A program made the position numbers and the translations under genes. DNA of 64,000 nt, taken from assembly GCA_030248065.1 (NCBI GenBank), contig JASAMV010004329.1:161794-225793 (forward strand), read 5' to 3'. The notes under the pieces are model-generated. The model saw nothing but the letters and a program-made list of their open reading frames with translations, made no database searches and had not been told where the DNA came from. Position 1 is the stretch's first letter. Each line of letters opens with the position of its first letter. The stretch is from Rhynchonema sp. JSB1_4. Its lineage: Eukaryota; Nematoda; Chromadorea; Monhysterida; Xyalidae. Positions 63,601-64,000 of the stretch are shown here, piece by piece.

Positions 63601-63648
63601 TTTCCGCGTTCGCTTGGTGCTGAATTTCGTGTTGCCGTCATCGTATTA
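60616..63648. other. no gene seen
   Basis: Several frames of 60-134 codons were checked and none shows homology, signal peptides with good context, or phase-consistent exons. No transposon ends were found. It may hold introns or regulatory DNA of a gene outside the window. Confidence 0.4.
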
Positions 63649-64000
63649 CCGTATTGTCGGAAATAGAACCCGGGGGGTCTATTTTTTCACTGGGGTCATT
63701 TTGGGGGGGTTAATTTATGGGGGGGTCAATTATTGGGGGGGTTATATTTTTCATTTGGCCCCCCGACGAAAAAAATCATTGTTAATAATGCCCATAAAAA
63801 TGGCTTGTTTTCGGTATTTTCTAACTTCAACAGCGGCAATTATGCTTAAAAAGCTGTATTCTGTTGTGCACGCAAGCTCAAACAACGTTTGACACAACAA
63901 CACAGCCCTACCATACCACTAATCTGTGGTACGGTGAAGGTTGGGGGTGGGGTTCTATTAATGGGGGGGTCAATTAATGGGGGGGTTATATTTTTGATTT
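63649..64000. mobile_element. TA-flanked MITE, TIR CCGTATTGTCGGAAATAGA, cut by the window end
   Basis: It starts after TA (63647-63648) with CCGTATTGTCGGAAATAGA and follows the copy at 27767-28172 closely, with small differences in the G runs. Its right end lies outside the window. Confidence 0.85.

Overview
This window looks like nuclear DNA of a small invertebrate animal. It carries spliced metazoan genes with short exons, introns from about 60 bases to about 1 kb, and dense DNA transposons. Several runs of TTAGGC, the nematode-type telomere repeat, occur inside repeats and hint at a nematode or close relative. That is an inference from one motif, not a proven assignment. There is no bacterial, organellar or viral signature and no CRISPR array.

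Layout. 1-2090 is satellite DNA with an exact 205-bp period, then degenerate relatives. 2091-3298 is a fold-back element with 310-bp arms. 4367-4731 is a short hAT-like element. 5.9-10 kb holds a minus-strand plexin-domain-containing (PLXDC) receptor gene. 10.1-19.6 kb is a nest of non-autonomous DNA transposons, many of them inserted into each other with exact target duplications. 19.8-22.6 kb is an HMGB gene (+). 24.3-25.3 kb is ALKBH4 (-). 25.5-29.2 kb is a second transposon nest. 30.1-33.4 kb (-) and 38.4-42.8 kb (+) are two divergently arranged MFSD8-like transporter paralogs. Between them lies a small cysteine-rich secreted peptide gene at 37.2 kb. 43.6-45.1 kb is transposon mosaic. Elongin B (+), UTP25 (+), ATOX1 (-) and a FEX-type fluoride channel (-) fill 45.4-56.5 kb. 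56.5-64 kb has no recognised gene; it holds a TTA-flanked element, a TTAA-flanked element with a nested guest, and a truncated element at the right edge.

I rebuilt the genes by joining exons so that phases and family homology agree. Every internal exon listed fits this test. Missing 5-prime exons are stated (PLXDC, the minus-strand transporter, FEX). The genes look like ordinary housekeeping or membrane functions and show no sign of forming a pathway.

The most unusual material is the transposon population. Many short elements have 8-bp target duplications and CAGTG-type ends, typical of hAT elements. Several families share the same internal core around a GCGCGC-NNN-GCGCGC palindrome, yet each has its own terminal repeat and its own short tandem subterminal word followed by a run of C. 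They insert mostly into one another. Other points of note are splice donors with a pyrimidine at +3 in more than half the introns, a GC-AG intron in Elongin B, an over-represented TGAAACAT octamer, and a fluoride channel gene in an animal.
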